The notes under the pieces: model-generated
What the model was told of the DNA's origin: nothing
The model's input: the letters and a program-made list of their open reading frames with translations, nothing else
The model's database searches: none
In this document: positions 1-7,684 of the stretch, piece by piece
Numbering within the stretch: position 1 is the first letter of the stretch
Layout: the number at the start of each line of letters is the position of its first letter
NCBI GenBank assembly: GCA_036280655.1
Contig: DASUQI010000029.1
Coordinates: 1-31,319 of the forward strand
DNA: 31,319 bases
From: DASSJM01 sp036280655
Lineage (GTDB): Bacteria > Actinomycetota > UBA4738 > HRBIN12
Direction: 5' to 3'
Position numbers and translations under genes: made by a program

Positions 1-948
1 GCCGAGATCGAGCGTGGCCGGCCGGGCCTCGCCCTCTACGCGCCGAAGGAGGCCGCGAGGCTCGTCTCGCGCGTGACGCCGGTGGACGCGGTGGGGCTCG
101 AGGAGCGCGCGGCCTCGCTCGCCAAGCGGTCGATCAAGCGCGAGTCGAAGCTCTGGGCGCTCGACCTCGCGATCCGCTGCATGGACCTCACCACGCTGGA
201 AGGGACGGACACCACCGGCAAGGTCGTCGCGATGTGCGCGAAGGCGGTACGCCCCAACCCGCTCGACGACTCGATCCCGTCGGTCGCCGCGGTCTGCCTG
301 TACCCGCACCTGGTGCAGGTGGCGCTCGGACAGTTGAAGGGCACCGACGTCAAGGTCGCGAGCGTGGCCGGGTCGTTCCCCGCCGGCCTCGGGCCGCTCG
401 GCGCGCGCCTCGCCGAGATTCGAGAGGTCGTCGACCTCGGCGCGCACGAGGTGGACATCGTCCTCAACCGCTCGCTCTTCCTCGGCGGCCGGTACGCCGA
501 GTGCTTCGAGGAGCTGGTGGCCGCGCGCGACGCCGCCGGCACCGCGCACCTGAAGGTGATCCTCGAGGCGGGCGAGCTGGGCTCGTACGACCGGATCCGC
601 CAGGCCTCGGTGCTCGCGATGGCGGCCGGCGCCGACTTCATCAAGACGTCCACAGGCAAGATCGGCGTGAACGCGACGCTGCCATCCGCGCTCTGCATGA
701 TGGAGGCGGCCCGCGACTTCCGGCACGAGACCGGGCACCGCGTCGGCGTCAAGGTCGCCGGCGGCGTTCGGGCATCGAAGCAGGCGATCCAGTACCTCGT
801 CCTCGTGTACGAGACGCTCGGCCCCGAGTGGATGACGCCCGACCTGTTCCGCATCGGCGCCTCGACGCTCCTGAACGACGTGCTGATGCAGATCGACAAG
901 GAGCGCACCGGCCGCTACCAAGGGCCGGACTACTTTACGATCGACTGA
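1..948 (+). CDS. deoC: Deoxyribose-phosphate aldolase (5' end outside window)
   Basis: Class I aldolase that cleaves 2-deoxyribose-5-phosphate to acetaldehyde and glyceraldehyde-3-phosphate in deoxynucleoside catabolism. The frame is open from base 1 to the TGA at 946-948. An internal GTG at 73 is possible, but the sequence ahead of it also reads as protein, and actinobacterial DeoC proteins carry about 30 residues before the RSIK motif, so the true start is probably upstream of the window. The Schiff-base lysine lies in DFIKTSTGK (AAG at 643-645), followed by VGVKVAGGVR and the family C-terminus GRYQGPDYFTID. It is followed after 11 bp by an aldehyde dehydrogenase that could oxidise the acetaldehyde product. 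Identity is certain; the start is not visible. Confidence 0.95.
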   Translation, partial: AEIERGRPGLALYAPKEAARLVSRVTPVDAVGLEERAASLAKRSIKRESKLWALDLAIRCMDLTTLEGTDTTGKVVAMCAKAVRPNPLDDSIPSVAAVCLYPHLVQVALGQLKGTDVKVASVAGSFPAGLGPLGARLAEIREVVDLGAHEVDIVLNRSLFLGGRYAECFEELVAARDAAGTAHLKVILEAGELGSYDRIRQASVLAMAAGADFIKTSTGKIGVNATLPSALCMMEAARDFRHETGHRVGVKVAGGVRASKQAIQYLVLVYETLGPEWMTPDLFRIGASTLLNDVLMQIDKERTGRYQGPDYFTID

Positions 949-959
949 GCGGAGACCGA

Positions 960-2465
960 GTGGCCACGAAGGACATCGAACGCAGCGCGACCTCGGCGCT
1001 CGAGCAGCGCGAGCCCGTGTGGGAGTACGCGGACGCCCCCGAGTCCACCGACATCGTCCGGCTCGAGGATCGCTACGGGCTGTTCATCGGCGGCGAGTTC
1101 GTCGAGCCGAAGAGCGGGACGTGGTTCACCACGATCGACCCGGCCACCGAGGAGCCGCTCGCCGAGATCGCCGAGGCCGGCCCCGAGGACGTCGACCTGG
1201 CGGTCAAGGCCGCGCGCACGGCGTCCGACTCGACGTGGCGCGACCTGCCGGGGACCGAGCGCGCGAAGTACCTCTTCCGCATCGCGCGGCAGCTCCAGGA
1301 GCGCTCCCGCGAGTTCTCGGTCCTCGAGACGATGGACGGCGGCAAGCCGATCAAGGAGAGCCGCGACATCGACCTGCCGCTCGCCGCCGCGCACTTCTTC
1401 TACTACGCGGGCTGGGCGGACAAGCTCGAATACGCGTTCCCGAACCGGCACCCGCGTCCGGTCGGCGTCGCCGGCCAGGTGATCCCGTGGAACTTCCCGA
1501 TGCTGATGGCCGCGTGGAAGCTCGCCCCGGCGCTCGCCACCGGCAACACCGTGGTGCTCAAGCCCGCCGAGACCACGCCGCTCACCGCGCTCCTGCTGGG
1601 GCAGGTGATCCAGGAGGCCGAGCTGCCGCCGGGCGTGGTCAACATCGTGACGGGCGCCGGGCCCACCGGGTCCGCGCTCGTCGAGCACGGCGACGTCGAC
1701 AAGGTCGCGTTCACGGGCTCGACCGAGGTCGGCAAGATCATCCGCCGGAAGATCGCGGGCACCGGCAGGCGGCTCACGCTCGAGCTCGGCGGCAAGGCCG
1801 CGAACATCGTGTTCGAGGACGCGCCGCTCGACCAGGCGATCGAGGGCGTGATCAACGGCATCTTCTTCAACCAGGGCCACGTGTGCTGCGCGGGCTCGAG
1901 GCTGCTCGTCGAGGAGCCGGTGTTCGAGCCGCTGATCGAGAAGCTGAAGGAGCGCCTGCAGACGCTCCGCGTCGGCAACCCGCTCGACAAGAACACGGAC
2001 ATCGGTGCCATCAACTCGAGGGCGCAGCTCGAGCGGATCGAGGAGCTCGTCGCGGCCGGGGTCGAGGAGGGCGCCGAGATGTACCAGCCCGAGTGCCTGC
2101 TGCCCGAGCGCGGCTTCTGGTTCCGTCCGACGCTGTTCACGAACGTCTCGCAATCGCACCGGATCGCGCGCGAGGAGATCTTCGGGCCGGTCCTCTCGAT
2201 CATCACGTTCCGGACGCCGGCCGAGGCGATCGAGAAGGCGAACAACACGCCGTACGGGCTTTCGGCGGGGATCTGGACCGAGAAGGGCTCGCGGATCCTG
2301 TGGATGGCCGAGCGGATGCAGGCCGGCGTCGTGTGGGCGAACACGTTCAACCGGTTCGACCCAGCGTCGCCGTTCGGCGGCTACAAGGAGTCCGGGTTCG
2401 GGCGCGAGGGCGGGCTCCAGGGGCTCGAGCCGTACCTGCAGCTCGAGCCGAACGGCGGCCGCTGA
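960..2465 (+). CDS. Aldehyde dehydrogenase, catalytic (ALDH16-like first half)
   Basis: NAD(P)-dependent aldehyde dehydrogenase of 501 residues starting at GTG 960 with a GGAGA ribosome site. Visible family motifs are PWNFPMLMAAWK, the nucleotide-binding FTGSTEVG (residues 251-258), the general-base Glu275 in LELGGK, and the catalytic Cys309 in GHVCCAGSR, where His replaces the usual Gln of GQxC. The C-terminus PFGGYKESGFGREGG is canonical. It lies between deoC and a truncated ALDH whose ATG overlaps this stop (TGATG). Acetaldehyde from DeoC is a plausible substrate, inferred from context only. With its partner it totals 787 residues, close to the two-domain ALDH16 proteins, so a split ALDH16 is likely. 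Confidence 0.93.
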   Translation: MATKDIERSATSALEQREPVWEYADAPESTDIVRLEDRYGLFIGGEFVEPKSGTWFTTIDPATEEPLAEIAEAGPEDVDLAVKAARTASDSTWRDLPGTERAKYLFRIARQLQERSREFSVLETMDGGKPIKESRDIDLPLAAAHFFYYAGWADKLEYAFPNRHPRPVGVAGQVIPWNFPMLMAAWKLAPALATGNTVVLKPAETTPLTALLLGQVIQEAELPPGVVNIVTGAGPTGSALVEHGDVDKVAFTGSTEVGKIIRRKIAGTGRRLTLELGGKAANIVFEDAPLDQAIEGVINGIFFNQGHVCCAGSRLLVEEPVFEPLIEKLKERLQTLRVGNPLDKNTDIGAINSRAQLERIEELVAAGVEEGAEMYQPECLLPERGFWFRPTLFTNVSQSHRIAREEIFGPVLSIITFRTPAEAIEKANNTPYGLSAGIWTEKGSRILWMAERMQAGVVWANTFNRFDPASPFGGYKESGFGREGGLQGLEPYLQLEPNGGR

Positions 2466-3325
2466 TGGCCGAGACACGCGTCCCGGTCCGCCGGACCGCC
2501 AAGCTCTACATCGGCGGCGAGTTCCCGCGGAGTGAGTCGGGCCGCTCGTACGAGGCGTTCTCGCACGACGGAAGGCTCCTCGCCCGGGTGGCGAGGGCGT
2601 CACGGAAGGACCTGCGCGACGCGGTCCGAGCCGCCCGGGCCGCGCAGCCCGAGTGGGCCGGGAAGACCGCGTACAACCGCGGCCAGATCCTGTACCGCGT
2701 GGCCGAGCTCATGGAGGGGCGTCGGGCGCAGTTCGAGGAGGAGCTCGCCGACGCCGGCGGGAAGGACCCGGCGCGCGGCGTGAGCGCCTCGATCGACCGG
2801 TGGGTGTGGTACGCGGGGTGGGCGGACAAGATCGGGCAGGTCCTCGGCAACACGAACCCGGTGGCGGGCCCGTACTTCAACTTCACGATCCCGGAGCCGA
2901 CCGGCGTCGTAGGCGTCGTGGCTCCGGGCGACCGGTCGCTGCTCGGCCTCGTGTCGCGCCTCGCGCCGGCGATCGTGTCCGGGAACACGGCGGTCGTGAT
3001 CGCGAGCGAGAGCTCGCCGCTGCCGGCGGTCTCGCTCACCGAGGTCCTGGCGACCTCCGACGTGCCGGGGGGCGTGGTGAACCTCCTCACGGGGGTGACG
3101 GCCGAGCTCGTGCCATGGCTCGCCGGCCACATGGACGTGAACGGCATCGACGTCACCGGCGTGCCCGAGGGCCTTCTGGCGCAGGTCGAGGAGCTGTCGG
3201 CCGAGAACGTCAAGCGGGTGATCCACGGCGCCGACGTCGACCCGTTCTCCGACGACGCGCAGTCGCCCTACGAAGTGACCGCGCTGATGGAGTTCAAGAC
3301 CGTCTGGCACCCGATGGGGGCCTGA
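2465..3325 (+). CDS. Truncated, probably non-catalytic ALDH domain protein
   Basis: This 286-residue ALDH-fold protein starts at an ATG overlapping the previous stop by one base, so translation is probably coupled. It opens like an ALDH (KLYIGGEFPRSESGRSY), has the WVWYAGWADK helix seen in its neighbour, and has a Rossmann-like segment (PTGVVGVVAP, LAPAIVSGNTAVV, VPGGVVNLLTG). PWNFP is replaced by PGDRS. The FTGSTEVG and ELGGK motifs and the catalytic-cysteine domain are absent, so it should not oxidise aldehydes itself. It ends cleanly (LMEFKTVWHPMGA) with normal codon use, so it does not look like a decayed gene. Family knowledge: ALDH16 proteins carry such a degenerate second domain. Inference: this is the separate second half, structural or regulatory for the upstream enzyme. 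Confidence 0.85.
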   Translation: MAETRVPVRRTAKLYIGGEFPRSESGRSYEAFSHDGRLLARVARASRKDLRDAVRAARAAQPEWAGKTAYNRGQILYRVAELMEGRRAQFEEELADAGGKDPARGVSASIDRWVWYAGWADKIGQVLGNTNPVAGPYFNFTIPEPTGVVGVVAPGDRSLLGLVSRLAPAIVSGNTAVVIASESSPLPAVSLTEVLATSDVPGGVVNLLTGVTAELVPWLAGHMDVNGIDVTGVPEGLLAQVEELSAENVKRVIHGADVDPFSDDAQSPYEVTALMEFKTVWHPMGA

Positions 3326-3361
3326 GCAGGCTCGTCTGCGAAGGCGCATCATCGATCTGTC

Positions 3362-5014
3362 ATGGCCACGACGACCGATCCGCTCGCCCGCGGGAACGAC
3401 GCACTCGCGAGCGGCGACTGGGCGGGGGCTCGCGCCGCGTTCGAGGCGGCGCTGGAGTCGGCTCCGGCACCGGAGGCCCACGAGGGACTCGGTCGCGCGC
3501 TGTGGTGGACGCACGAGATCGACGGTGCGATCGACCACATGCAACGCGCCTACGCCGGCTACCGCCAGGACGATGAAGTTCGGCCCGCGGCGGCCTGCGC
3601 GCTGTGGCTCGCCAGGGAGTCCACCGCCGCGTACGGCCGCGACGCGGTGAGCGCGGGCTGGCTCGCGCGGGCGGAGGGCCTGCTCCGCGATGCCGGCGAC
3701 GTCCCCGAACGAGGCTGGCTCGCGCTCGGGAAGGCGGAACGTGCCGATGCGCCCGACGACATCCGCCGACACGCCTCGGAGGCGCTCGAGGTCGCTCGGC
3801 GTCTCGGCGACGCCGATCTCGAGACCGCTTCGCTGATCCGGGTGGGCTACGCGGACGTGGCCTCCGGCTCGGTCGAGTCGGGCATGGCGAAGGTCGACGA
3901 GGCGCTTGCCGCCGCGACCGGGGGCGAGGTTCGTGGACTCGAGACGATCGGCGACGTCGTGTGCGTGGGGATCGCAGCGTGCGAGCTCGCGGCCGACTGG
4001 CAGCGCATCGAGCAGTGGGGTCAGGCGGTCGAGGGGTGGATCACCTCGCACGACGACGTGGCCGTGCTTGGGTTCTGCTACGCCTGCTGTTCCGAGATGT
4101 TCATCGCGTTGGGGCAGTGGGAGGAGGCCGACGGGATGCTCGCGGAGGGGCTCCGCGCCATGCAGGCGGCGAACCTCCAGGCGAGGTGCGTCCATCCATC
4201 CGCCAAGCTGGCAGAGCTCCGCATCGCGCAGGGGCGACTCGAGGAGGCGGGCCAGCTGCTCGCCGGGTTCGAGGAGCTCGCCGAGTCGACCCATGCGCTC
4301 GCCGCCCTGCACCTCGCGAACGGCGAGACCGCGATGGCGGCCGCGACCCTGCATCGGCGTCTCAACGCGATCGGCGACGACAACGTGCTCGCCGCGCCCT
4401 TCCTGTCCCTGCTCGTCGAGGTCCAGCTCGTTCAGGGAGACCAGATCGCCGCCGCGGGGACCGCGGAGCGTCTGGAGAGGGTCGCGGAAGCCTCCTCGTT
4501 GCCGAGGATCGAGGCCATGGCGCGGTTCGCGCGCGGTCGGGTCGCCGCGGCCGGCGGCGACCGCGCGGCGCCGGAGATCCTCGGGGGGGCGATCTCCGAC
4601 TTCTCGTCCCAGCGGATGCCGCTCGACGCGGCGCGGGCCCGGTTCGAGCTCGCCCGATCGCTCGACGACGTTCAGCCCGACGTGGCGGTGGGCGAGGCGC
4701 GAACCGCGCTCGCCGAGTTCGAGCGGCTGGGCGCTCCGAGAGAGGCCGACGCCGCGGCGGCCTTCCTGCGCGAGCGGGGCGTCGCCGGGCGAACCGGTCC
4801 CAAGGGGCTCGAGCTCTTGTCCCGGCGAGAACGCGAGGTGCTGGGACTCCTCGGCGAAGGGCTCACCAACGCCGAGATCGCCGCCCGCCTGTTCATCAGC
4901 ACGAAGACGGCGGGGAACCACGTGAGCAACGTCCTTGCCAAGCTCAGCCTCCGCAGCAGGACCGAGGCGGCCGCCTACGCGGTTCGCCACGGGGGAACTC
5001 CGGCCGGGAAATAG
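3362..5014 (+). CDS. TPR-containing LuxR-family transcriptional regulator
   Basis: A 550-residue cytoplasmic regulator. Residues about 1-470 are Ala/Leu/Glu-rich helical pairs resembling tetratricopeptide repeats. Residues about 483-545 form a LuxR/GerE helix-turn-helix (LSRREREVLGLLGEGLTNAEIAARL, then the recognition-helix region STKTAGNHVSNVLAKL). No Walker-type ATPase (LuxR/MalT STAND core) and no receiver domain is visible. The ATG at 3362 lacks a good ribosome site and follows the ALDH gene by 36 nt. The SRPBCC and cupin genes begin 70 nt downstream behind a perfect inverted repeat, so they are the obvious candidate targets. The signal it senses cannot be read from the sequence. Confidence 0.85.
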   Translation: MATTTDPLARGNDALASGDWAGARAAFEAALESAPAPEAHEGLGRALWWTHEIDGAIDHMQRAYAGYRQDDEVRPAAACALWLARESTAAYGRDAVSAGWLARAEGLLRDAGDVPERGWLALGKAERADAPDDIRRHASEALEVARRLGDADLETASLIRVGYADVASGSVESGMAKVDEALAAATGGEVRGLETIGDVVCVGIAACELAADWQRIEQWGQAVEGWITSHDDVAVLGFCYACCSEMFIALGQWEEADGMLAEGLRAMQAANLQARCVHPSAKLAELRIAQGRLEEAGQLLAGFEELAESTHALAALHLANGETAMAAATLHRRLNAIGDDNVLAAPFLSLLVEVQLVQGDQIAAAGTAERLERVAEASSLPRIEAMARFARGRVAAAGGDRAAPEILGGAISDFSSQRMPLDAARARFELARSLDDVQPDVAVGEARTALAEFERLGAPREADAAAAFLRERGVAGRTGPKGLELLSRREREVLGLLGEGLTNAEIAARLFISTKTAGNHVSNVLAKLSLRSRTEAAAYAVRHGGTPAGK

Positions 5015-5054
5015 GGAAGCCTCCCCATCCTTCCCGAGTGCCGATGGCGCATCC

Positions 5055-5074
5055 TCCGTCCGTCACCGGACGGA
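5055..5074. promoter_or_regulatory. Perfect 8-bp inverted repeat before the SRPBCC gene
   Basis: TCCGTCCG - TCAC - CGGACGGA is a perfect hairpin or operator-like palindrome. It sits between the LuxR gene stop and the strong GGAGG ribosome site of the next gene. It could be an operator of the adjacent regulator or an RNA hairpin close to the ribosome site. The symmetry is seen; the function is inferred. Confidence 0.4.
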
Positions 5075-5084
5075 AGGAGGAACC

Positions 5085-5639
5085 ATGCAGACGCAGCGGA
5101 ACGGGAACGCCCTCAAGGGCGAGATCGTGGTCCGAGTGGAACAGGCGGTCCAGGCCCCGGCCGAGGTCGTCTACGAACTGCTGGCGGACGTCGGGGGTCA
5201 CCTCGAGTGGGGTGGCCGGATGCAGAAGAAGAACTACCGCCTGCTCTCGATCCAGGCTCCCGAGGGACCGGCGTCGGTGGGAACGGAGTTCTCGAGCTCC
5301 GGGGCCGACGCGATGGGGACGTTCATCGACACCTCGGTCGTGACCGAGGCGACCAGGCCGAGCCTGTTCGAGTTCGTCACCGAGGCACGGCTGTCCACGA
5401 AGAGGGGCAAGGTCGTCGAGTGGACCCTCGTGCACCGCTACGAGATCTCGTCGGGGGCCGAGGACAGTACCGTCTCGTACACGATCCGGACGGTCCGCAT
5501 CAGCGAGCTGCCCGGGGCTCTGAGGCTCTTCAACGTCCTCGGCCTGCGTGCGCTCCTGACGGGGCTGGCGAGGTCCAACGTGCGGCGAGGGTTCCGGAAC
5601 CTCGTCAAGATGTCCGAGCAGCGCGCGAGCGCGCGCTGA
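5085..5639 (+). CDS. SRPBCC (polyketide cyclase/dehydrase-like) protein
   Basis: 184 residues, ATG preceded by AAGGAGG. The sequence follows the START-like SRPBCC helix-grip pattern: a first beta strand IVVRVEQAVQAPAEVVYELLADV, then WGGRMQKKNYRLLSI, alternating beta strands around GTEFSSSG, FEFVTEAR and WTLVHRYEI, and a long C-terminal helix (GLRALLTGLARSNVRRGFRNLVKM). Such proteins bind hydrophobic small molecules. No catalytic residues can be assigned. It has a 13-bp gap to the cupin gene, so the two are probably co-transcribed, possibly under the upstream LuxR regulator. The N-terminus (QTQRNGNALKG) shows no signal peptide. Confidence 0.75.
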   Translation: MQTQRNGNALKGEIVVRVEQAVQAPAEVVYELLADVGGHLEWGGRMQKKNYRLLSIQAPEGPASVGTEFSSSGADAMGTFIDTSVVTEATRPSLFEFVTEARLSTKRGKVVEWTLVHRYEISSGAEDSTVSYTIRTVRISELPGALRLFNVLGLRALLTGLARSNVRRGFRNLVKMSEQRASAR

Positions 5640-5652
5640 GGAGGGAGGAACG

Positions 5653-6024
5653 ATGCCGAAAGGGTCGAAGCAGTCCGCCCAAGACCATGTCGAGGGTGAG
5701 GGATTCGAAGGGCACTACACGGAGCTCGGCGGGACCACGGTCGGGTTCGAGAGCTACACGGCCGATGCGGACATGACGCCGCTGTTCGTCGGGCTCCCCG
5801 ACGACAAGTGCCAGTGCGAGCACTGGGGGTACGTGTTCGAGGGCAAGGTCGTCTACCACACGGCCCAGGGCGACGAGGAGTTCGTCGGCGGCGACGCGTA
5901 CTTCGTCGGGCCGGGCCACACGCCGTCGATCTTCGCGGGCACTTCGCTGGTCGAGTTCAGCCCGACCGACCGGCTGAACGAGACCATGGAGGTCGTCACG
6001 AAGAACATGGAGGCGGCCGGCTAG
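5653..6024 (+). CDS. Small cupin-domain protein
   Basis: 123-residue single-domain cupin, ATG preceded by GAGGAGGAACG. The first cupin motif is recognisable in CEHWGYVFEGKVVY and the second in the GGDAYFVGPGHTPSI segment. His in CEHWGY and in PGHTPS are candidate metal ligands. The short GDEEFVGGDAY loop is typical of small cupins that bind metals or small ligands. It is the last gene of the probable SRPBCC-cupin operon and is followed by a strong hairpin. No substrate can be proposed. Confidence 0.8.
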   Translation: MPKGSKQSAQDHVEGEGFEGHYTELGGTTVGFESYTADADMTPLFVGLPDDKCQCEHWGYVFEGKVVYHTAQGDEEFVGGDAYFVGPGHTPSIFAGTSLVEFSPTDRLNETMEVVTKNMEAAG

Positions 6025-6045
6025 GGCTCGCGCCGCCGGGTGTCC

Positions 6046-6069
6046 GAGGGGGGCCGGAAGGCCCCCCTC
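6046..6069 (+). terminator. Strong hairpin after the cupin gene
   Basis: Perfect 10-bp GC stem (GAGGGGGGCC / GGCCCCCCTC) with a GGAA tetraloop, 21 bp after the cupin stop. There is no long T run, as is common for terminators in GC-rich actinobacteria. It separates this operon from recO. Confidence 0.7.
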
Positions 6070-6123
6070 ATCATCTCCACGACTTCGCAACGTCTGCTAC
6101 GCGGGATCTCGGGTACCCGTGGG

Positions 6124-6129
6124 TACGAT
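6124..6129 (+). promoter_or_regulatory. -10 box of recO (leaderless)
   Basis: TACGAT lies 7 nt before the ATG of recO. The expected transcription start would fall on or next to the start codon, and no ribosome site is present. The -35 element is not recognisable. Confidence 0.45.
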
Positions 6130-6136
6130 TCGCGCG

Positions 6137-6877
6137 ATGCCCCTCTACAAGGAACAGGGCGTCGTGCTGCGCTCGGCCAAGCTGGGCGAGGCCGACAAGA
6201 TCGTGACGGTGATGACCCAGGGCTCGGGCAAGGTCCGAGCCGTCGCCAAGGGGATCCGGAAGACGACCTCCCGCTTCGGCGCCCGACTGGAGCCGTTCAC
6301 GCACGTCTCCGTCATGGTCTACCGCGGGCGGGGGTCGCTCGACACCGTCAGCCAGGTCGAGATCATCTCGCCGTTCATGGCGCTCCGGCGCGACCTCGAC
6401 CTGTTCGCGGCGGGGGAGACGATGCTCGAGGCGGTCGACAAGGTCGCCGAGGAGCACGAGCGCAACGTGCGCCTGTTCCTGCTCCTGCTGACCGGCCTAC
6501 GGGCGCTCGACGAGCGCCCGGCCGACCCGGCCGCGGTCGCCGAGTCCTTCCTGCTGAAGCTGCTGTCCCTCTCGGGCTTCCACCCCAGCCTGACCGCGTG
6601 CGCGATCTGCGGCCGGCCCGGGCCCAACCGGTTCGCGAGCGGCCAGGGCGGCGCGGTGTGCGCCGACGACGCCGAGTTCGACGCGGGGCCGGCCTCCCCC
6701 GAGGCGCTCGAGCTGCTGGCGACGCTCGGGAGCGCGGGGCTGCTCGAGGCCGGCGAGGTTCGAGCCGATACCAGGGTGAGGCGCGAATCCCGCGCCCTGT
6801 TGTTCGGGTTCGCCGAGTACCACCTGGAGCGACGCATGAAGAGCCTGCCCATCCTCGCGAGGAGCCTCGCGCCGTGA
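6137..6877 (+). CDS. recO: DNA repair protein RecO
   Basis: 246 residues. RecO loads RecA on SSB-coated DNA and anneals single strands in the RecFOR pathway. The N-terminal OB fold reads MPLYKEQGVVLRSAKLGEADKIV, the family signature. The C-terminal zinc region has CAIC at about residues 155-158 and a further Cys in GGAVCADD; the fourth ligand of the usual four-Cys site appears replaced by Asp. I chose ATG 6137 rather than GTG 6119 because it matches the conserved family start and sits 7 nt from a -10 box. Its stop overlaps the uppS GTG by 4 bp (GTGA). recO next to uppS and glyS is a familiar actinobacterial arrangement. Confidence 0.95.
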   Translation: MPLYKEQGVVLRSAKLGEADKIVTVMTQGSGKVRAVAKGIRKTTSRFGARLEPFTHVSVMVYRGRGSLDTVSQVEIISPFMALRRDLDLFAAGETMLEAVDKVAEEHERNVRLFLLLLTGLRALDERPADPAAVAESFLLKLLSLSGFHPSLTACAICGRPGPNRFASGQGGAVCADDAEFDAGPASPEALELLATLGSAGLLEAGEVRADTRVRRESRALLFGFAEYHLERRMKSLPILARSLAP

Positions 6878-7623
6878 GCACGTACCTCCACGATCTCGAC
6901 CACGACCGGCTCCCGAACCACGTCGGGATCGTGATGGACGGGAACGGGCGCTGGGCGCGGCTCCGCGGCCTGCCGAGGATCGAGGGCCACGCCGCCGGGG
7001 AGCAGGCGATGTGGGACACGGTCGTCGGCGCGAACGAGCTCGGCCTCGGCTGGCTCACGATGTTCGCGTTCTCGACGGAGAACTGGAACCGACCCAAGGC
7101 CGAGGTCGCCTTCCTCATGGGGTTCAACCGCGGGCTGCTCCGGCGCCGTCGCGACGAGCTCCACCGGATGAACGTGCGGGTGCGCTGGCTCGGACGCCGC
7201 GACTGGCGGGTGCCGCGATCGGTCCTGAAGGAGATGGAGATCTCCGAGGAGCTCACTCGGCACAACACCGGCATGACGCTCACGATCGCGTTCAACTACG
7301 GCGGGCGGGTGGAGATCGCCGACGCCGTGAGGCGGCTGCTCGCCGACCATGACGCCGGCCGCCTCAAGGGCGAGAAGCTCACGCCGGAGTCGATCTCGCG
7401 GCGGCTGTACCACCCCGACATGCCGGATCCCGACCTCATCATCCGCACGAGCGGCGAGGAGCGGATCAGCAACTTCCTGTTGTGGCAGGCGGCCTACAGC
7501 GAGCTGTACTTCACGCCGGTGTACTGGCCCGACTTCGACCGCGAGCACCTGTACGAGGCGATCCGCGACTACCAGAAGCGCTCGAGGCGGTTCGGCGCGA
7601 TCGCCGAGAACGAGTCCGACTAG
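6874..7623 (+). CDS. uppS: Isoprenyl transferase (undecaprenyl diphosphate synthase family)
   Basis: 249 residues. A cis-prenyltransferase that condenses isopentenyl diphosphate onto an allylic diphosphate to make the lipid carrier of cell-wall synthesis. The motifs are HVGIVMDGNGRWA with catalytic Asp22, the ENWNRP substrate loop, FNYGGR, and the C-terminal RTSGEERISNFLLWQ and YFTPVYWPDF. GTG 6874 overlaps the recO stop as GTGA, so translation is coupled. Actinobacteria often have two paralogues making short (farnesyl) or long products, and product length cannot be decided here. Confidence 0.95.
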   Translation: MSTYLHDLDHDRLPNHVGIVMDGNGRWARLRGLPRIEGHAAGEQAMWDTVVGANELGLGWLTMFAFSTENWNRPKAEVAFLMGFNRGLLRRRRDELHRMNVRVRWLGRRDWRVPRSVLKEMEISEELTRHNTGMTLTIAFNYGGRVEIADAVRRLLADHDAGRLKGEKLTPESISRRLYHPDMPDPDLIIRTSGEERISNFLLWQAAYSELYFTPVYWPDFDREHLYEAIRDYQKRSRRFGAIAENESD

Positions 7624-7627
7624 CCCG

Positions 7628-7633
7628 TACACT
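7628..7633 (+). promoter_or_regulatory. Probable -10 box for glyS
   Basis: TACACT directly after the uppS stop, within CCGTACACTG. The same CCGTACACTG string recurs before ppdK (around 11158-11168), supporting it as a promoter element. The leader to the glyS ATG is about 45 nt and ends in a GAGAGGAGG ribosome site. Confidence 0.4.
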
Positions 7634-7684
7634 GACTCCCACGCCAGCGGCCGCAGCCAGCGGCCGGGAGAGGAGGCATCCATC

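Noticed and set aside
7624..7684. T-box riboswitch before glyS
   Set aside because: The gap is only about 60 nt, without specifier stem or antiterminator.
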